Assembly: GCF_030388245.1 (NCBI RefSeq) | Contig: NZ_CP098360.1 | Coordinates: 1,138,501-1,202,500 of the forward strand | Reading direction: 5' to 3' | Length of the DNA: 64,000 bases | From: Paracoccus sp. TOH | GTDB lineage: Bacteria; Pseudomonadota; Alphaproteobacteria; Rhodobacterales; Rhodobacteraceae | Shown here: one piece after another, positions 25,728 to 36,504 of the stretch | How the letters are laid out: the number at the start of each line of letters is the position of its first letter | Numbering within the stretch: the stretch's first letter is position 1 | Translations under genes and position numbers: made by a program | The notes under the pieces: model-generated | Seen by the model: only the letters and a program-made list of their open reading frames with translations | The model's database searches: none | Told to the model about the DNA's origin: nothing

Positions 25728-26084
25728 ATGCTGAAATACACCGAAGACCACGAATGGTTGAAACAGGACGGCGACGAGATCACCGTCGGCATCACCGCCC
25801 ATGCCAGCGAGCAGCTGGGCGATGTCGTCTTCGTCGAGCTGCCCGAGGTCGGGCGCGAGGTCGAGGCGGGCGAGGAGATCGTGGTGATCGAATCGGTCAA
25901 GGCCGCCTCGGATATCGTGGCGCCGGTCGCCGGCGTGATCACCGCCGTCAACGAGGCGCTGCCCGACGCGCCCGGTGCGGTGAACGAGGACCCGTTGGCG
26001 GCCTGGTTCTTCCGCATCAAGCCGGTCTCGGTCGACCTGTCCGGTTTCATGGACGAGGCGGCTTATCAGGCGCTGATCGGCTGA
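25728..26084 (+). CDS. gcvH: Glycine cleavage system H protein
   Basis: A 118-residue lipoyl carrier that shuttles the aminomethyl intermediate between P, T and L proteins. The lipoylated Lys is K58 in the EEIVVIESVKAASD context. The N-terminal YTEDHEWL is typical. It lies 10 nt after gcvT; a 157-nt gap with hairpins and a dispersed repeat separates it from gcvP. Confidence 0.97.
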   Translation: MLKYTEDHEWLKQDGDEITVGITAHASEQLGDVVFVELPEVGREVEAGEEIVVIESVKAASDIVAPVAGVITAVNEALPDAPGAVNEDPLAAWFFRIKPVSVDLSGFMDEAAYQALIG

Positions 26085-26088
26085 GATG

Positions 26089-26168
26089 GCCGGGCCCCGC
26101 GGCCCGGCGGAAGCCGGGGGCGCTTCGCCCCCCGGACCCCCCGAGGGTATTTGGAAAACGGTGAAAGG
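26089..26168. repeat. Intergenic hairpins plus dispersed GGGTATTTGG repeat
   Basis: Between gcvH and gcvP lie an 8-bp hairpin (GCCGGGCC/GGCCCGGC, 26089-26108), a second strong hairpin (CCGGGGG...CCCCCGG, about 26114-26135) and then at 26145-26168 a copy of the GGGTATTTGGxAAACGGTGAAAG repeat. This layout of GC hairpin followed by GAGGGTATTTGG is a familiar intergenic pattern in Rhodobacterales; it could attenuate transcription between gcvH and gcvP. Confidence 0.65.
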
Positions 26169-26241
26169 CGGGGCGGGCGTTGCCGGTTCCTCTGCGCTTT
26201 TTCCAAGGCAATGTTGAGACCATACCGATGCATCGAGGCCA

Positions 26242-29073
26242 GTGATGGGTAAATGGACCCCGACCGACTATAATCCCGACGATTTCGCCAATCGCCGTCA
26301 CATCGGGCCTTCACCGGCCGAGATGGCGGCGATGCTGAAGGTCGTGGGCACCGAGACGCTGGAGGAGCTGATCGGCCAGACCGTGCCGGCGAGCATCCGG
26401 CAATCCGAACCGCTGGACTGGCCGGCGCTGTCCGAGGCGGCGCTGCTGCAGCGCATGCGCGAGGTGGCGGCGAAGAACCAGGTCATGACCAGCCTGATCG
26501 GGCAGGGCTATTACGGCACCGTCACGCCGCCGGCGATCCAGCGCAACATCCTGGAGAACCCGGCCTGGTATACCGCCTACACCCCCTATCAGCCCGAGAT
26601 CGCTCAGGGCCGGCTGGAGGCGTTGCTGAATTATCAGACCATGGTCGCCGATCTGACCGGGCTGCCGGTGGCCAATGCTTCGCTGCTGGACGAGGCGACC
26701 GCCGCCGCCGAGGCCATGGCCATGGCGCAGCGCGCGGCGAAGTCCAAGGCCCGAGCCTTTTTCGTCAGCGAAAACCTGCATCCGCAGACCGTCGCCGTGA
26801 TCGAGACCCGCGCCGCGCCCTTGGGCATCGAGATCGTCCGCGGCCGGCAATGCGACCCTTCGCAGGTCTTCGGCGCCATCTTCCAGTATCCCGGCACCTT
26901 CGGCGAGATCCGGGACTACTCCGCCGAGATCGCGGCGCTGCATGCGGCGGGCGCGGTGGCGATCATGGCCACCGACCTGCTGGCGCTTTGCGTGCTGAAG
27001 GAGCCGGGCGCCATGGGGGCCGATATCGCCATCGGCTCGGCGCAGCGCTTCGGCGTGCCCATGGGCTATGGCGGTCCGCATGCCGGTTTCATGGCCTGCC
27101 GCGACGAGCTGAAGCGCGCGATGCCGGGGCGGATCGTCGGCGTGTCCATCGACGCCAAGGGCAACCAGGCCTATCGCCTGTCGCTGCAGACCCGCGAGCA
27201 GCATATTCGCCGCGAAAAGGCGACCTCGAACGTCTGCACCGCCCAGGCGCTGCTGGCGGTGATGGCGAGCTTCTATGCGGTGTTCCACGGGCCGGTGGGC
27301 CTGCGCGCCATCGCCCAGCGGGTGCATCTGAACGCGGTCACCCTGGCCGAGGCGCTGCGCGCCGCCGGGGCCGAGGTCCAACCCGAGGCGTTTTTCGACA
27401 CCGTCACCGTGCGGGTGGGCGTGGGGCAGGCGGGGATCCTGGCCGCCGCCCGGCATCGCGGCATCAACCTGCGCAAGGTCGGGCGCGATCGGGTCGGCAT
27501 CTCGGTCGACGAGACCACGGATGCGGGCGTGATCGCCCGGGTGCTGGACGCTTTCGGCATCACCGATCCGGCCGCGCCGGCCGAGGCGCCGGCGATCCCC
27601 GAGCCGCTGATCCGCGAAAGCGACTACCTGACCCATCCGGTCTTCCACATGAACCGGGCGGAATCCGAGATGATGCGCTATATGCGCCGGCTGTCGGACC
27701 GCGACCTGGCGCTGGACCGGGCGATGATCCCGCTGGGCAGCTGCACGATGAAGCTGAACGCGGCCGCCGAGATGATGCCGATCACCTGGCCGGAATTCGG
27801 CGCGCTGCATCCCTTTGCGCCCGAGGACCAGGCCGCCGGCTATCACGAGGTCTTTGCCGACCTGACCGAGAAGCTCTGCGCGATCACCGGCTATGACGCG
27901 TTCTCGCTGCAGCCGAACAGCGGCGCGCAGGGCGAATATGCCGGCCTGCTGACCATCGCCGCCTATCACAAGGCGCGCGGCGAAACGCGCGACATCTGCC
28001 TGATTCCCGTCAGCGCCCATGGCACCAACCCGGCCAGCGCGCAGATGGCGGGGATGCGGGTCGTGGTGGTGAAATCGGCGCCGAACGGCGATATCGACCT
28101 GGAGGATTTCGCCGCACATGCGGCGAAGGCCGGGGACAGGCTGGCGGCGGTGATGATCACCTATCCCTCGACCCACGGTGTCTTCGAGGACACGGTGCGC
28201 GAGGTCTGCCGCATCACCCACGAGCACGGCGGCCAGGTCTATATCGACGGCGCCAACATGAATGCGCTGGTCGGTCTGGTGAAGCCGGGCGAGATCGGCG
28301 GCGATGTCAGCCACCTGAACCTGCACAAGACCTTCGCCATCCCGCATGGCGGCGGCGGTCCGGGCATGGGGCCGATCGGGGTCAAGGCGCATCTGGCGCC
28401 CTTCCTGCCCGCCGATCCGCGGACCGGCTCGGGGGCGGTCTCGGCGGCGCCCTGGGGCTCGGCCTCGATCCTGCTGATCTCCTGGGCGTATATCCTGATG
28501 ATGGGCGGCGAGGGGCTGACCCAGGCGACGCGTGTGGCGATCCTGAACGCGAACTATGTCGCCAGCCGGCTGGCCGGGGCCTATCCGGTGCTGTTCATGG
28601 GCAATCGCGGCCGGGTGGCGCATGAATGCATCCTGGACACGCGGCCGTTCCAGGACCATGGCGTGACCGTGGACGACATCGCCAAGCGGTTGATCGACAA
28701 CGGTTTCCACGCGCCTACGATGAGCTGGCCGGTCGCCGGCACGCTGATGGTCGAGCCGACGGAATCGGAAACCAAGGCCGAGATCGACCGGCTGATCACC
28801 GCCTTCCTGGCGATCCGCGACGAGATCACCGAGATCGCCGAGGGCCGGATCAGCGCCGAGGCCAGCCCGCTGCGCCACGCCCCGCATACGGTCGAGGATC
28901 TGGTCGCCGACTGGGACCGCGCCTATTCGCGCGAGCAGGGTTGCTTCCCGCCGGGCGCTTTCAGGGTGGACAAATACTGGCCTCCGGTCGGGCGGGTGGA
29001 CAATGCCTATGGCGATCGCAACCTGATTTGCACCTGCCCGCCGCTTGAGGCCTATGCCGAGGCGGCAGAGTGA
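26242..29073 (+). CDS. gcvP: Glycine dehydrogenase (decarboxylating), P protein
   Basis: A 943-residue single-chain P protein that decarboxylates glycine with PLP and transfers the aminomethyl group to the H protein. The N-terminal [41 protein letters not shown] and the PLP-lysine region [18 protein letters not shown] are present, covering both homologous halves. The start at 26242 follows the AGTG-containing leader; full length matches the usual 940-960 residues. Confidence 0.97.
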   Translation: MMGKWTPTDYNPDDFANRRHIGPSPAEMAAMLKVVGTETLEELIGQTVPASIRQSEPLDWPALSEAALLQRMREVAAKNQVMTSLIGQGYYGTVTPPAIQRNILENPAWYTAYTPYQPEIAQGRLEALLNYQTMVADLTGLPVANASLLDEATAAAEAMAMAQRAAKSKARAFFVSENLHPQTVAVIETRAAPLGIEIVRGRQCDPSQVFGAIFQYPGTFGEIRDYSAEIAALHAAGAVAIMATDLLALCVLKEPGAMGADIAIGSAQRFGVPMGYGGPHAGFMACRDELKRAMPGRIVGVSIDAKGNQAYRLSLQTREQHIRREKATSNVCTAQALLAVMASFYAVFHGPVGLRAIAQRVHLNAVTLAEALRAAGAEVQPEAFFDTVTVRVGVGQAGILAAARHRGINLRKVGRDRVGISVDETTDAGVIARVLDAFGITDPAAPAEAPAIPEPLIRESDYLTHPVFHMNRAESEMMRYMRRLSDRDLALDRAMIPLGSCTMKLNAAAEMMPITWPEFGALHPFAPEDQAAGYHEVFADLTEKLCAITGYDAFSLQPNSGAQGEYAGLLTIAAYHKARGETRDICLIPVSAHGTNPASAQMAGMRVVVVKSAPNGDIDLEDFAAHAAKAGDRLAAVMITYPSTHGVFEDTVREVCRITHEHGGQVYIDGANMNALVGLVKPGEIGGDVSHLNLHKTFAIPHGGGGPGMGPIGVKAHLAPFLPADPRTGSGAVSAAPWGSASILLISWAYILMMGGEGLTQATRVAILNANYVASRLAGAYPVLFMGNRGRVAHECILDTRPFQDHGVTVDDIAKRLIDNGFHAPTMSWPVAGTLMVEPTESETKAEIDRLITAFLAIRDEITEIAEGRISAEASPLRHAPHTVEDLVADWDRAYSREQGCFPPGAFRVDKYWPPVGRVDNAYGDRNLICTCPPLEAYAEAAE

Positions 29074-29079
29074 CCGCAT

Positions 29080-29104
29080 GCCCCCGCCGGCCACCGGCGG
29101 GGGC
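29080..29104 (+). terminator. Terminator-like hairpin after gcvP
   Basis: A perfect 11-bp stem with a 3-nt loop (GCCCCCGCCGG/CCGGCGGGGGC) starts seven bases after the gcvP stop. There is no T-run, but the position and strength suit the end of the gcv operon. Confidence 0.6.
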
Positions 29105-29152
29105 AGCCGGCGACCGGCGCCGAAAAAGCGATGCGGGCCGGTCGCGCGGCTC

Positions 29153-29182
29153 TTGACAAGGCGCGGCGGCTGGGCGAGATAG
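29153..29182 (+). promoter_or_regulatory. Predicted promoter of tRNA-Ala
   Basis: TTGACA (29153-29158) with AGATAG (29177-29182) at 18-nt spacing, ten bases before the tRNA 5' end. This is a near-consensus -35 box. Confidence 0.6.
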
Positions 29183-29191
29183 CACGCCGAT

Positions 29192-29267
29192 GGGGCCGTA
29201 GCTCAGTTGGTAGAGCGCATCGTTCGCAATGATGAGGTCAGGGGTTCGATTCCCCTCGGCTCCACCA
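29192..29267 (+). tRNA. tRNA-Ala (anticodon CGC)
   Basis: A 76-nt tRNA including an encoded CCA end. The acceptor stem GGGGCCG/CGGCTCC contains the G3-U70 wobble pair, the identity element of alanine tRNA. The D-arm GCTCAGTTGGTAGAGC is standard; the anticodon loop TTCGCAA gives CGC, reading GCG codons; the T-arm is AGGGG-TTCGATT-CCCCT. The last anticodon-stem pair is G-U. Confidence 0.97.
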
Positions 29268-29606
29268 GGAAATCCACATAGCATAATGTTTTTGCAGGAA
29301 CTTCTGCAGGCAGCCTTACCCTGTCCCATCATCAGGGCAAAGCTGGGCATGTTTCTGGCCTTGGCGGGGGCGAGATGGCTTTCCGGATCGGGCGATGCCT
29401 TCACAGAATCGCGCAAGGCGAAAAGCCGGGACTGCGCGTGACGGGACCGGGCCTTGGCCGCCGCGTCAGAGAGCGGGCGGCGGGCTGAACCATCCCGCGC
29501 TCGACGCCGCCACGCGCACGGGAGGCCGGTCCGGCGCCCGTGACCGCTGATCGGCCATATCGGCCAAATTGACCCTGCCCGGCCCTCCATGCGCCCTCGC
29601 CACAAT
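29268..29606. other. 339-nt gap without a recognisable gene
   Basis: Between tRNA-Ala and the ftsK terminator. The first 50 bases are more AT-rich than the surroundings (CATAGCATAATGTTTTTG). A small imperfect hairpin (GCAG/CTGC) is near 29297. No ORF with a plausible ribosome site, no integrase remnant and no duplicated tRNA end is seen. Confidence 0.5.
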
Positions 29607-29635
29607 GAAAAGGCCGGGCGCCATGGCCCGGCCCT
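29607..29635 (-). terminator. Intrinsic terminator of ftsK
   Basis: An 8-bp stem (GGCCGGGC 29612-29619 with GCCCGGCC 29626-29633) followed on the minus strand by TTTTC, located 24 nt after the ftsK stop. Confidence 0.75.
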
Positions 29636-29658
29636 GCTTTCATCCCGAAGCGCGTCGC

Positions 29659-32334
29659 TTACACCTCCGGCACCAGCACCTCGCGCTTGCCGACATGGTT
29701 CGCGGGGGTGACGACGCCCTGTTCTTCCATCTGCTCGACCAGACGCGCGGCCTTGTTGTAGCCGATGGCGAGCTTGCGCTGGATATACGAGGTCGAGCAT
29801 TTGCGGTCCTTGGCCACGATGGCGACGGCCATGTCGTAAAGCTCGGCATCGCCGCCCTCGCCGGTGCTGAGCCCCAGCACCTGGTCGATGCTGTCGGCGC
29901 GCTCCTCGTCCGGGCCTTCGACCACGCCGGACATGTAGCTGGGCGGGCCGAAGCTTTTCAGGTGGTTCACCACCTCCTCGACTTCCTCGTCGGAAACGAA
30001 GGGCCCGTGGACGCGGGTGATGCGCGAACCGCCGGCCATGTAGAGCATGTCGCCCTGACCCAGCAGTTGCTCGGCACCCTGTTCGCCAAGGATGGTGCGG
30101 CTGTCGATCTTCGAGGTGACCTGGAAGCTGATCCGGGTCGGGAAGTTCGCCTTGATCGTGCCGGTGATCACATCGACCGAGGGCCGCTGCGTCGCCATGA
30201 TCAGGTGGATGCCCGAGGCGCGCGCCATCTGCGCAAGGCGCTGGATGCAGGCCTCGATCTCCTTGCCGGCGACCATCATCAGGTCGGCCATCTCGTCGAC
30301 GATGACGACGATATAGGGGAAGGTCTCGGGCTGGAATTCCTCGGTCTCGAAGACCGGCTCGCCGGTATCCTCGTCGAAGCCGGTCTGCACGGTGCGCTTG
30401 AACAGCTCGCCCTTGGCCAGCGCCTCGCTCACGCGGCCGTTATAGCCCTCGATGTTGCGCACGCCCATCTTGGACATCTTGCGATAGCGTTCCTCCATCT
30501 CGCCCACCACCCATTTCAGGGCGACGACCGCCTTCTTGGGATCGGTGACGACCGGGGACAGCAGATGCGGGATGCCGTCATAGACCGACAGTTCCAGCAT
30601 CTTGGGGTCGATCATGATCAGCCGGCATTCCTCGGGCGTCAGCTTGTAGAGCAGCGACAGGATCATGGTGTTGATCGCCACCGACTTGCCCGAGCCGGTG
30701 GTCCCCGCGATCAGCAAATGCGGCATCTTGGCCAGATTCGCCACCACCGGCCCGCCGCCGATATCCTTGCCAAGCGCCAGCGGCAGCGGCTGGGTGCCGT
30801 CGCCATAGGCCTTGGAGGCCAGGATCTCGCGCAGCACCACCTTCTCCCGCCGGGCATTGGGCAGCTCGATGCCGATCACGCTGCGCCCCGGCACGGTCGA
30901 GACCCGCGCCGACAGCGCCGACATGCTGCGTGCGATGTCGTCGGCCAGGCCGATCACCCGGCTGGCCTTCAGCCCCGGCGCCGGCTCCAGCTCGTAAAGC
31001 GTGACCACCGGGCCGGGCCGGACCTCGGTGATCTGGCCCTTGACGCCGTAATCGTCCAGCACCGCTTCCAGCATCCGGGCGTTTTCGGTCAGTGCCTCTT
31101 GCGAGAGCTGGTGGCGCTCGACGGTGGTCGGCGCGGTCAAGAGCGACAGCGGCGGATGCTCGTAATGGCCGGCCGCCTCGTCGAAACGCAGCGCCGGCTG
31201 CGCCTCGGATTGCGCCTGCCGCGAGGGCGCGGGCTTCTTCGGCGGCACCACCACGCGCGGCGTCTCGGCGCCGAAGGGCGCGGCGCTGACGGGGTTGGCG
31301 AAATCCTCGCCCTCGTCCTCGTCCTCATCGGCGCTCAGCGGCGGTTCGGCGCGCGCCGGCGCGGCGCGGGCGCCGGCCAGCCGCGCGGTCACTGCCGAAA
31401 GCAGGCTGTTGCCGTCCGAGCGGGTGCGGATGGCATCGGTGATGCGGGCGCTGATGGCGGCGTTCGAGGGCGGCTCGTCATCCTCGGCATAATGGGTGTC
31501 GGGGTCGATCAGCTCGGGCTCGGGCGCGAAATCGCGGTCTGCGGCCAGCGGCGCCGGGGCAGGGCGCAGGCCCGGCAGGCCGCTGCGCGGCGCCTGCGGC
31601 AGGGCGGCCGCCCCGGCCCGGCCGACGCGATCGCGCCGGGCCTCGGCGCGGGTCTTGAGCCCGCGCGCCGCGCCCGAGGACAGCCGCGCGCCGCGATCCA
31701 CCGCATGAAGCGCCAGAATGCGGGCGGTGGCCAGCCCCTCGGCCAGGAAACCGCGGATCGCCGTCAGCTCCTTGCGGTCGAAGCCCAGCACGAAGGCCAG
31801 GAAGGCCAGGGCGCCCGCGGCAGTCAGCAGCGCCAGAACCTTGATGGCGATCGAGGCCTTCATCGGCATGGCCGACAGCATGCCGCCCATCAGCATGTCG
31901 CCCAGATGGCCGCCCAGGCCGAAACTTTGCGTCCAGCCCGGGGGCGGGGCCATCGAGGTGGCATAGATCGACACCAGCACCATGGCGATGGGCAGGAAGA
32001 TGCCGCGCATCAGCCGCTCCTCGCCCCGGTGCAGCATCAGCCGCAGGCCCCAGACGACGGCGCCGACCACCAGAACCCAGGTGCCATAGCCGGTGATCAT
32101 GAACAGCGCCGAGGCGACATAGGCCCCGAAACGACCCAGATAGTTCTGCGCCGGCTGGTCGGTCGCCGACATGAAGCTGGGATCGTCGGGGGAATAGCTG
32201 ACCAGCATCATCGCGATCAGCACGCCCAGGATCACCAGGCCCGCGCCCAGCAGTTCCTTGCCGCGCCGTTCCAGCGCCGCCTGCGTGCTCTGGTCGAACA
32301 GCGGATCGCGGTGTTTCGCCTGCCAACTCGCCAT
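29659..32334 (-). CDS. ftsK: DNA translocase FtsK
   Basis: An 891-residue septal DNA pump that moves chromosome termini and activates dif recombination at division. Four N-terminal transmembrane segments (about residues 25-190) are followed by a Pro/Ala/Glu-rich linker (about 200-400), then the RecA-like motor with Walker [16 protein letters not shown], the [18 protein letters not shown] segment, and [12 protein letters not shown]. The C-terminal winged-helix gamma domain ([21 protein letters not shown]) recognises KOPS-type sites. The gene starts 3 nt after the aminotransferase stop, suggesting co-transcription. Confidence 0.96.
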   Translation of the reverse strand: MASWQAKHRDPLFDQSTQAALERRGKELLGAGLVILGVLIAMMLVSYSPDDPSFMSATDQPAQNYLGRFGAYVASALFMITGYGTWVLVVGAVVWGLRLMLHRGEERLMRGIFLPIAMVLVSIYATSMAPPPGWTQSFGLGGHLGDMLMGGMLSAMPMKASIAIKVLALLTAAGALAFLAFVLGFDRKELTAIRGFLAEGLATARILALHAVDRGARLSSGAARGLKTRAEARRDRVGRAGAAALPQAPRSGLPGLRPAPAPLAADRDFAPEPELIDPDTHYAEDDEPPSNAAISARITDAIRTRSDGNSLLSAVTARLAGARAAPARAEPPLSADEDEDEGEDFANPVSAAPFGAETPRVVVPPKKPAPSRQAQSEAQPALRFDEAAGHYEHPPLSLLTAPTTVERHQLSQEALTENARMLEAVLDDYGVKGQITEVRPGPVVTLYELEPAPGLKASRVIGLADDIARSMSALSARVSTVPGRSVIGIELPNARREKVVLREILASKAYGDGTQPLPLALGKDIGGGPVVANLAKMPHLLIAGTTGSGKSVAINTMILSLLYKLTPEECRLIMIDPKMLELSVYDGIPHLLSPVVTDPKKAVVALKWVVGEMEERYRKMSKMGVRNIEGYNGRVSEALAKGELFKRTVQTGFDEDTGEPVFETEEFQPETFPYIVVIVDEMADLMMVAGKEIEACIQRLAQMARASGIHLIMATQRPSVDVITGTIKANFPTRISFQVTSKIDSRTILGEQGAEQLLGQGDMLYMAGGSRITRVHGPFVSDEEVEEVVNHLKSFGPPSYMSGVVEGPDEERADSIDQVLGLSTGEGGDAELYDMAVAIVAKDRKCSTSYIQRKLAIGYNKAARLVEQMEEQGVVTPANHVGKREVLVPEV

Positions 32335-32337
32335 GCG

Positions 32338-33531
32338 TCAACCCCCTTGATACAAACAGTTTTTCAGGCGGTTCAGCGCCGCCTCGGTCTGCTCCGCCGG
32401 GGCGACCAGCGCCACGCGGATGAAATTCCGGCCCGGATTGCCGGCCTGGCCGTCGCGGGCCAGATAGGCGCCGGGCAGCACCTGGATGCCGGCTTCGGCC
32501 CAAAGCTTTCTGGCCGCCGCCTCGCCGTCACCGACGCTGTCCGGCACCGGCAGCCACAGGAAGAAGCCGCCCTGCACCGGCTGATAGCCCGGCACATTGC
32601 CCAGCACCCGGTCGGCGATGGCGTATTTCTGCTGATAAAGCGCGCGGCTGGCCTCGACATGGCCCTCGTCGCCCCAGGCCATGGCGCTGACCCGCTGCAC
32701 CGGCAGCGGCAGCGGCGCGCCGGCATAGCTGCGCAACCGCCGCATCTGGGCGATCTGTTCCACGCCGCCCGCCGCGAAGCCCGAGCGCAGCCCCGGCAGG
32801 TTCGAGCGTTTCGACAGCGAGTTGAACATCACCACCCGATCGGGCAGCCCCATGCGCGTCGCCACCGCCAGCGCGCCGGGCGGCGGCGCGTCGCGCCAGA
32901 TCTCGGAATAGCATTCGTCCGCAAAGACCAGGAAATCGTGCCGCTCGGCCAGCGCGATCAGTTCTTCGAGATAATCCTCGGAGGCGATGCTGCCCTGCGG
33001 ATTGGCGGGCGAACACAGATAGGCCACCGTGGCGCGCTCCAGCACCGCCGCCGGCAGGTCGGCAAAGCGCGGCAGGTGCCCGGTCTCGGGCGCGGCGGGC
33101 ACGAAGACGGGCTCGGCGCCGACGGCGGCGGCGGCCACGGCATAGACCTGATAGAACGGGTTCGGCACCAGGATCGCCGGGCGCTGGCCGTTCTTGCGTT
33201 CGGGCGCCAGCGCCAGGGCGGCGTTGAACAGCCCCTCGCGCGTGCCGTTCAGCGCCATGATCCGCTCGGGCACCACATCCAGCCCGTGGCGGCGCTGGAG
33301 CCAACCCGAGATCGCCGCCAGCAACTCGGCCGTGCCCTCGTTCGCGGGGTATTTGCCGAAATCGGCGATGCTCTCGGCCATGACCGGACCGACGAAATCC
33401 GGCAGCGCGTGGCGCGGCTCGCCAATGGTCAGGATCAGGGGATCGCCCCCGGGTTCGATACCCGCGAGCAGTTTCCGCAGGCGCGGAAACGCGTAATCCG
33501 GCAGGTTCGAGAACCGCTCGGGAATTGCCAT
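32338..33531 (-). CDS. Class I/II aminotransferase
   Basis: A 397-residue fold-type I PLP enzyme. The substrate-loop GEPRHALPDFV, the ALNGTREGLFNAALAL region, CSPANPQGSIAS, the Asp of FADECYSEIWRD and the PLP-Lys motif SLSKRSNLPGLRSGF are all seen. It resembles the DapC-type succinyldiaminopimelate aminotransferases of lysine and peptidoglycan synthesis, which would suit its position before ftsK, but substrate assignment from sequence is tentative. Confidence 0.85.
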   Translation of the reverse strand: MAIPERFSNLPDYAFPRLRKLLAGIEPGGDPLILTIGEPRHALPDFVGPVMAESIADFGKYPANEGTAELLAAISGWLQRRHGLDVVPERIMALNGTREGLFNAALALAPERKNGQRPAILVPNPFYQVYAVAAAAVGAEPVFVPAAPETGHLPRFADLPAAVLERATVAYLCSPANPQGSIASEDYLEELIALAERHDFLVFADECYSEIWRDAPPPGALAVATRMGLPDRVVMFNSLSKRSNLPGLRSGFAAGGVEQIAQMRRLRSYAGAPLPLPVQRVSAMAWGDEGHVEASRALYQQKYAIADRVLGNVPGYQPVQGGFFLWLPVPDSVGDGEAAARKLWAEAGIQVLPGAYLARDGQAGNPGRNFIRVALVAPAEQTEAALNRLKNCLYQGG

Positions 33532-33659
33532 GGCTGCCTCTCATTCGGGGTCGTTGCGCCCCGTTCGCGGCCAAGATTACCGGCAATCCCCCCATGCGTC
33601 CAGAGTTTCGCGGGCGACGGACCCGGGTTTTCCGGGGGTTTCCCCAAGAAATCCGGGGG

Positions 33660-35000
33660 TCAGCGCAAGGCGGCCTCGGCCGCGGCGGCGGCGGCCAGCA
33701 GGGCGCGGTCATGGCCAGAGCGGCCCATCAGCATGATCCCGCAGGCCGGATGGCCGGTGGGCAGGCTGATCGCGGGCAGGTTCAGCAGGTTGCCGATCCG
33801 GGTGTTGCGCAGGGTCAGCAGGTTCTCGCGCGCGAAGAAATCCGGCTCGGTCAACAGCCGGTTCACCGGCGGCGGCAGGATCGGCGCGGTCGGCAGGATC
33901 ACCGCGTCGAAGCCGGCGACCAGCTGGTCCCAGTTGGCGCGCAGCCGGGCCAGTTCCTCCCAGCCGTCGACATAGGTGGCGGCCAGAACCTCCTTGCCGC
34001 CGCGGAACCGGTCGAGGATCGGCGGATACATCAGCTCGGGCGCGTCTTCGATCTGGTCGCGCCAGATGCCATAGGCCTCGGGGGCGAACAGGATCGCGGC
34101 CAGCGCCATGGCCTCGGCCACGCAGGGCGGCGCGGCATGGGTGATGCGGGCGCCGGCCTTGGCGAGCCGGTCTGCCGCATCGTGGAAAGCCGCGACCGGG
34201 GCCTCGCGCGCCTCGTCGAAGGGCACGCCGTCCAGCACCATCAGCCGCAACCCGGCCGGGCTGGCATCGGAAAGATCCGGCGCATTCTCGCCGCGCAGCA
34301 CCGCGAACAGCTCGGCGCAATCCTCGACCGTGCGGGCGATGGGGCCGGCCACGTCGAAGCGCCGGCACAGCGGCACGATGCCCTTGCCGTGCACCGCGCC
34401 GGTGGTGGGTTTGAAGCCGACGAGCCCATTCCATGCCGCCGGCACCCGGATCGAGCCGCCGGTGTCGCTGCCGATGGCCGCCGCGGCCAGTCCCAGCGCC
34501 ACCGACACCGCCGCGCCAGAGCTTGAGCCGCCCGGCGCCAGGGCCGGGTCGATGCTGTTCGGCGGCGTCGCCGTCATCGGGTTCACGCCCAGGCCGGAAA
34601 AGGCCAGTTCGGTCATGTGGGTCTTGCCCAGGCAGACCAGCCCGTCCAGCGTGGCGCCGGCCAGGATGGCGGCGTCGCATTCCGGCACCCGCCCGGCCAG
34701 CAGGCGCGAGCCGGCCTCGGTCGCGATGCCGGCGCTGTCGATATTGTCCTTCCAGCTGATCGCCACCCCGTCCAGCAATCCGCGCCGCAGCCCGGCGCGG
34801 GCGCGGTCATGGGCGGCGACGGCTTCGGCGCGGGCGCGTTCCGGGGTCAGCCGGGCATAGATGCGCTTGCCATAGGGATGGCGCGCCGCGGCCTCGAGAT
34901 AGGCTTCGGCCTGCCCGACCGGGCTGATCAACCCGGCGAGGATCGCCCGCCCCTGTTCCGCCGCCGATGCCCTGAGCCAATCCATCCGCTTCCCCGACAT
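33660..35000 (-). CDS. Amidase signature family protein
   Basis: A 446-residue amidase hydrolysing an amide bond through the Ser-Ser-Lys triad. The Lys is in GVAISWKDNID, and the Gly/Ser-rich signature APGGSSSGAAVSVALGL plus GSDTGGSIRVPAAWNG supplies both serines. Related members include GatA-like and aryl-acylamidases; there is no gatC or gatB beside it and the length is below GatA, so it is a stand-alone amidase of unknown substrate. Confidence 0.88.
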   Translation of the reverse strand: MSGKRMDWLRASAAEQGRAILAGLISPVGQAEAYLEAAARHPYGKRIYARLTPERARAEAVAAHDRARAGLRRGLLDGVAISWKDNIDSAGIATEAGSRLLAGRVPECDAAILAGATLDGLVCLGKTHMTELAFSGLGVNPMTATPPNSIDPALAPGGSSSGAAVSVALGLAAAAIGSDTGGSIRVPAAWNGLVGFKPTTGAVHGKGIVPLCRRFDVAGPIARTVEDCAELFAVLRGENAPDLSDASPAGLRLMVLDGVPFDEAREAPVAAFHDAADRLAKAGARITHAAPPCVAEAMALAAILFAPEAYGIWRDQIEDAPELMYPPILDRFRGGKEVLAATYVDGWEELARLRANWDQLVAGFDAVILPTAPILPPPVNRLLTEPDFFARENLLTLRNTRIGNLLNLPAISLPTGHPACGIMLMGRSGHDRALLAAAAAAEAALR

Positions 35001-35115
35001 TCCTGCCCTGCCAATCCTGGCTCAGGCTAGCCCGGCGCGGGGGCGCCCGCAATGGCGCATGGCGCGCGGCTTTGTTACATGGACATTGTTCGGGCGACAG
35101 GCATAGTGCGGGGCC

Positions 35116-36339
35116 ATGATGACGGATTTCGATGTGGTGATCGCCGGCGGCGGGCTGAACGGCCCGGCCCTGGCGCTGGCGCTGGCGGATGCCGGCCTGA
35201 CCGTGGCGGTGGTGGACGCGCGTCCCGCCGATGCCCGCGCCGGCGATGCCTTCGACGGCCGCGCCTATGCGCTGGCCCTGGCCTCGCAGCGGCTGCTGGC
35301 GGCGCTGGGGCTGTGGCGCGATCTGGCGGACAAGGCGCAGGAGATCCGCAGGGTCGAGGCCACGCAAGGCGCCCCCGGCGACGGGCCCGGCCCCTTCGGC
35401 CTGCATTTCGACGGCGCCGAGATCGAAGAGGGCCGGCTGGGCTACATGCTTGAAGACAGGTTCCTTTATCGCGCGCTGCTGGCCGCGATGCGCGACCGGG
35501 TCACGCATCTGCCGGGGGTTTCGGTCACCGCGCAGCAGGTCGAGGGCGCGACCATCAGGGTCGCGCTGTCGGATGGCCGCGATTTGCGGGCCCGGCTGCT
35601 GGTCGGCGCCGACGGCCGGCAATCGGGTGTGGCCGAACGCGCCGGCATCCGGCGCACCGGTCGCGACTACGGCCAGATCGCGCTGGTGGCGGCGGTCGAT
35701 CACGCGTTGCCGCATCACGGCACCGCGCATCAGTATTTCATGCCCACCGGCCCGCTGGCCATCCTGCCGCTGCCGGGCAATCGCAGCTCGATCGTCTGGT
35801 CCGAGGCCGCGGCCCAGGCCCGCGCCATCATCGCCCTGCCGGATGCGGAATTCCTGGCGGCGCTGCGCCCGCGCTTCGGCGATTTCCTGGGCGAGATCCG
35901 GCTGGCCGGTCCCCGATTCTCCTATCCGCTGAACCTGACCCTGGCGGAACGCTATGTCGATGCGCGCCTGGCGCTGGTCGGCGATGCGGCGCATGGCGTG
36001 CATCCGGTGGCGGGGCAGGGGCTGAACCTGGGCTTGCGCGACGTGGCGGCGCTGGCCGAGGTTCTGGTCGCCGCTCGCCGCCGCGGCGAGGATATCGGCG
36101 CCGAGCTGGTCCTGGCGCGCTATCAGGACTGGCGTCGCCCGGACGCGACGGCGCTGGCGCTGGGCATGGACGGGGTGAACACGCTGTTCTCCAACGCCAA
36201 TCCGCTGCTGCGCGCCGCGCGCGAGATCGGCATGGGCCTGGTCGATGCCCTCCCGCCGCTGCGGCGCGGCTTCATGCGGCAGGCGGCGGGGCTGAGCCTG
36301 CACCCGATGCCGCGGCTGCTGACCGGGCGGCGGCTCTAG
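35116..36339 (+). CDS. UbiH/UbiF-family FAD-dependent hydroxylase
   Basis: A 407-residue flavoprotein monooxygenase of the type that hydroxylates the aromatic ring in ubiquinone synthesis. The N-terminal dinucleotide fold DVVIAGGGLNGPALALAL, the central DG motif (LLVGADGRQSGVAERAG) and the FAD-binding GDAAHGVHPVAGQGLNLGLRD are complete. Ubiquinone hydroxylation is the usual role; which ring carbon is modified (UbiH, UbiF or UbiL type) is not determined. Confidence 0.88.
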   Translation: MMTDFDVVIAGGGLNGPALALALADAGLTVAVVDARPADARAGDAFDGRAYALALASQRLLAALGLWRDLADKAQEIRRVEATQGAPGDGPGPFGLHFDGAEIEEGRLGYMLEDRFLYRALLAAMRDRVTHLPGVSVTAQQVEGATIRVALSDGRDLRARLLVGADGRQSGVAERAGIRRTGRDYGQIALVAAVDHALPHHGTAHQYFMPTGPLAILPLPGNRSSIVWSEAAAQARAIIALPDAEFLAALRPRFGDFLGEIRLAGPRFSYPLNLTLAERYVDARLALVGDAAHGVHPVAGQGLNLGLRDVAALAEVLVAARRRGEDIGAELVLARYQDWRRPDATALALGMDGVNTLFSNANPLLRAAREIGMGLVDALPPLRRGFMRQAAGLSLHPMPRLLTGRRL

Positions 36340-36346
36340 GCCGCGT

Positions 36347-36370
36347 CCCGCAAAATTCCCCGCAAAATTC
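36347..36370. repeat. 12-bp tandem direct repeat
   Basis: CCCGCAAAATTC occurs twice head to tail just after the ubiH-family stop, in the 165-nt gap before lolA. The AT core in high-GC DNA and the exact duplication suggest a protein-binding site or a recent slippage event. Confidence 0.5.
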
Positions 36371-36504
36371 GGCGCCGGCTTCGCGCCCGGACAGGCCCGA
36401 CGCAAATGCCTTGAAGGAACGCTCACACCGCTGTCAGCGTTGAGAGGCCGCGCATCCAGTGAACGTGATGTGCAAGACATCGAAGGATCGGTATCATCCA
36501 GCCC

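Noticed and set aside
29192-29606. Genomic island integration at the 3' end of tRNA-Ala
   Set aside because: No duplicated tRNA end, integrase or mobile genes follow; ftsK and core genes come next.
29569-33975. Long open frame on the plus strand opposite ftsK and the aminotransferase
   Set aside because: The opposite strand has complete FtsK and aminotransferase motifs; this frame has shadow composition only.
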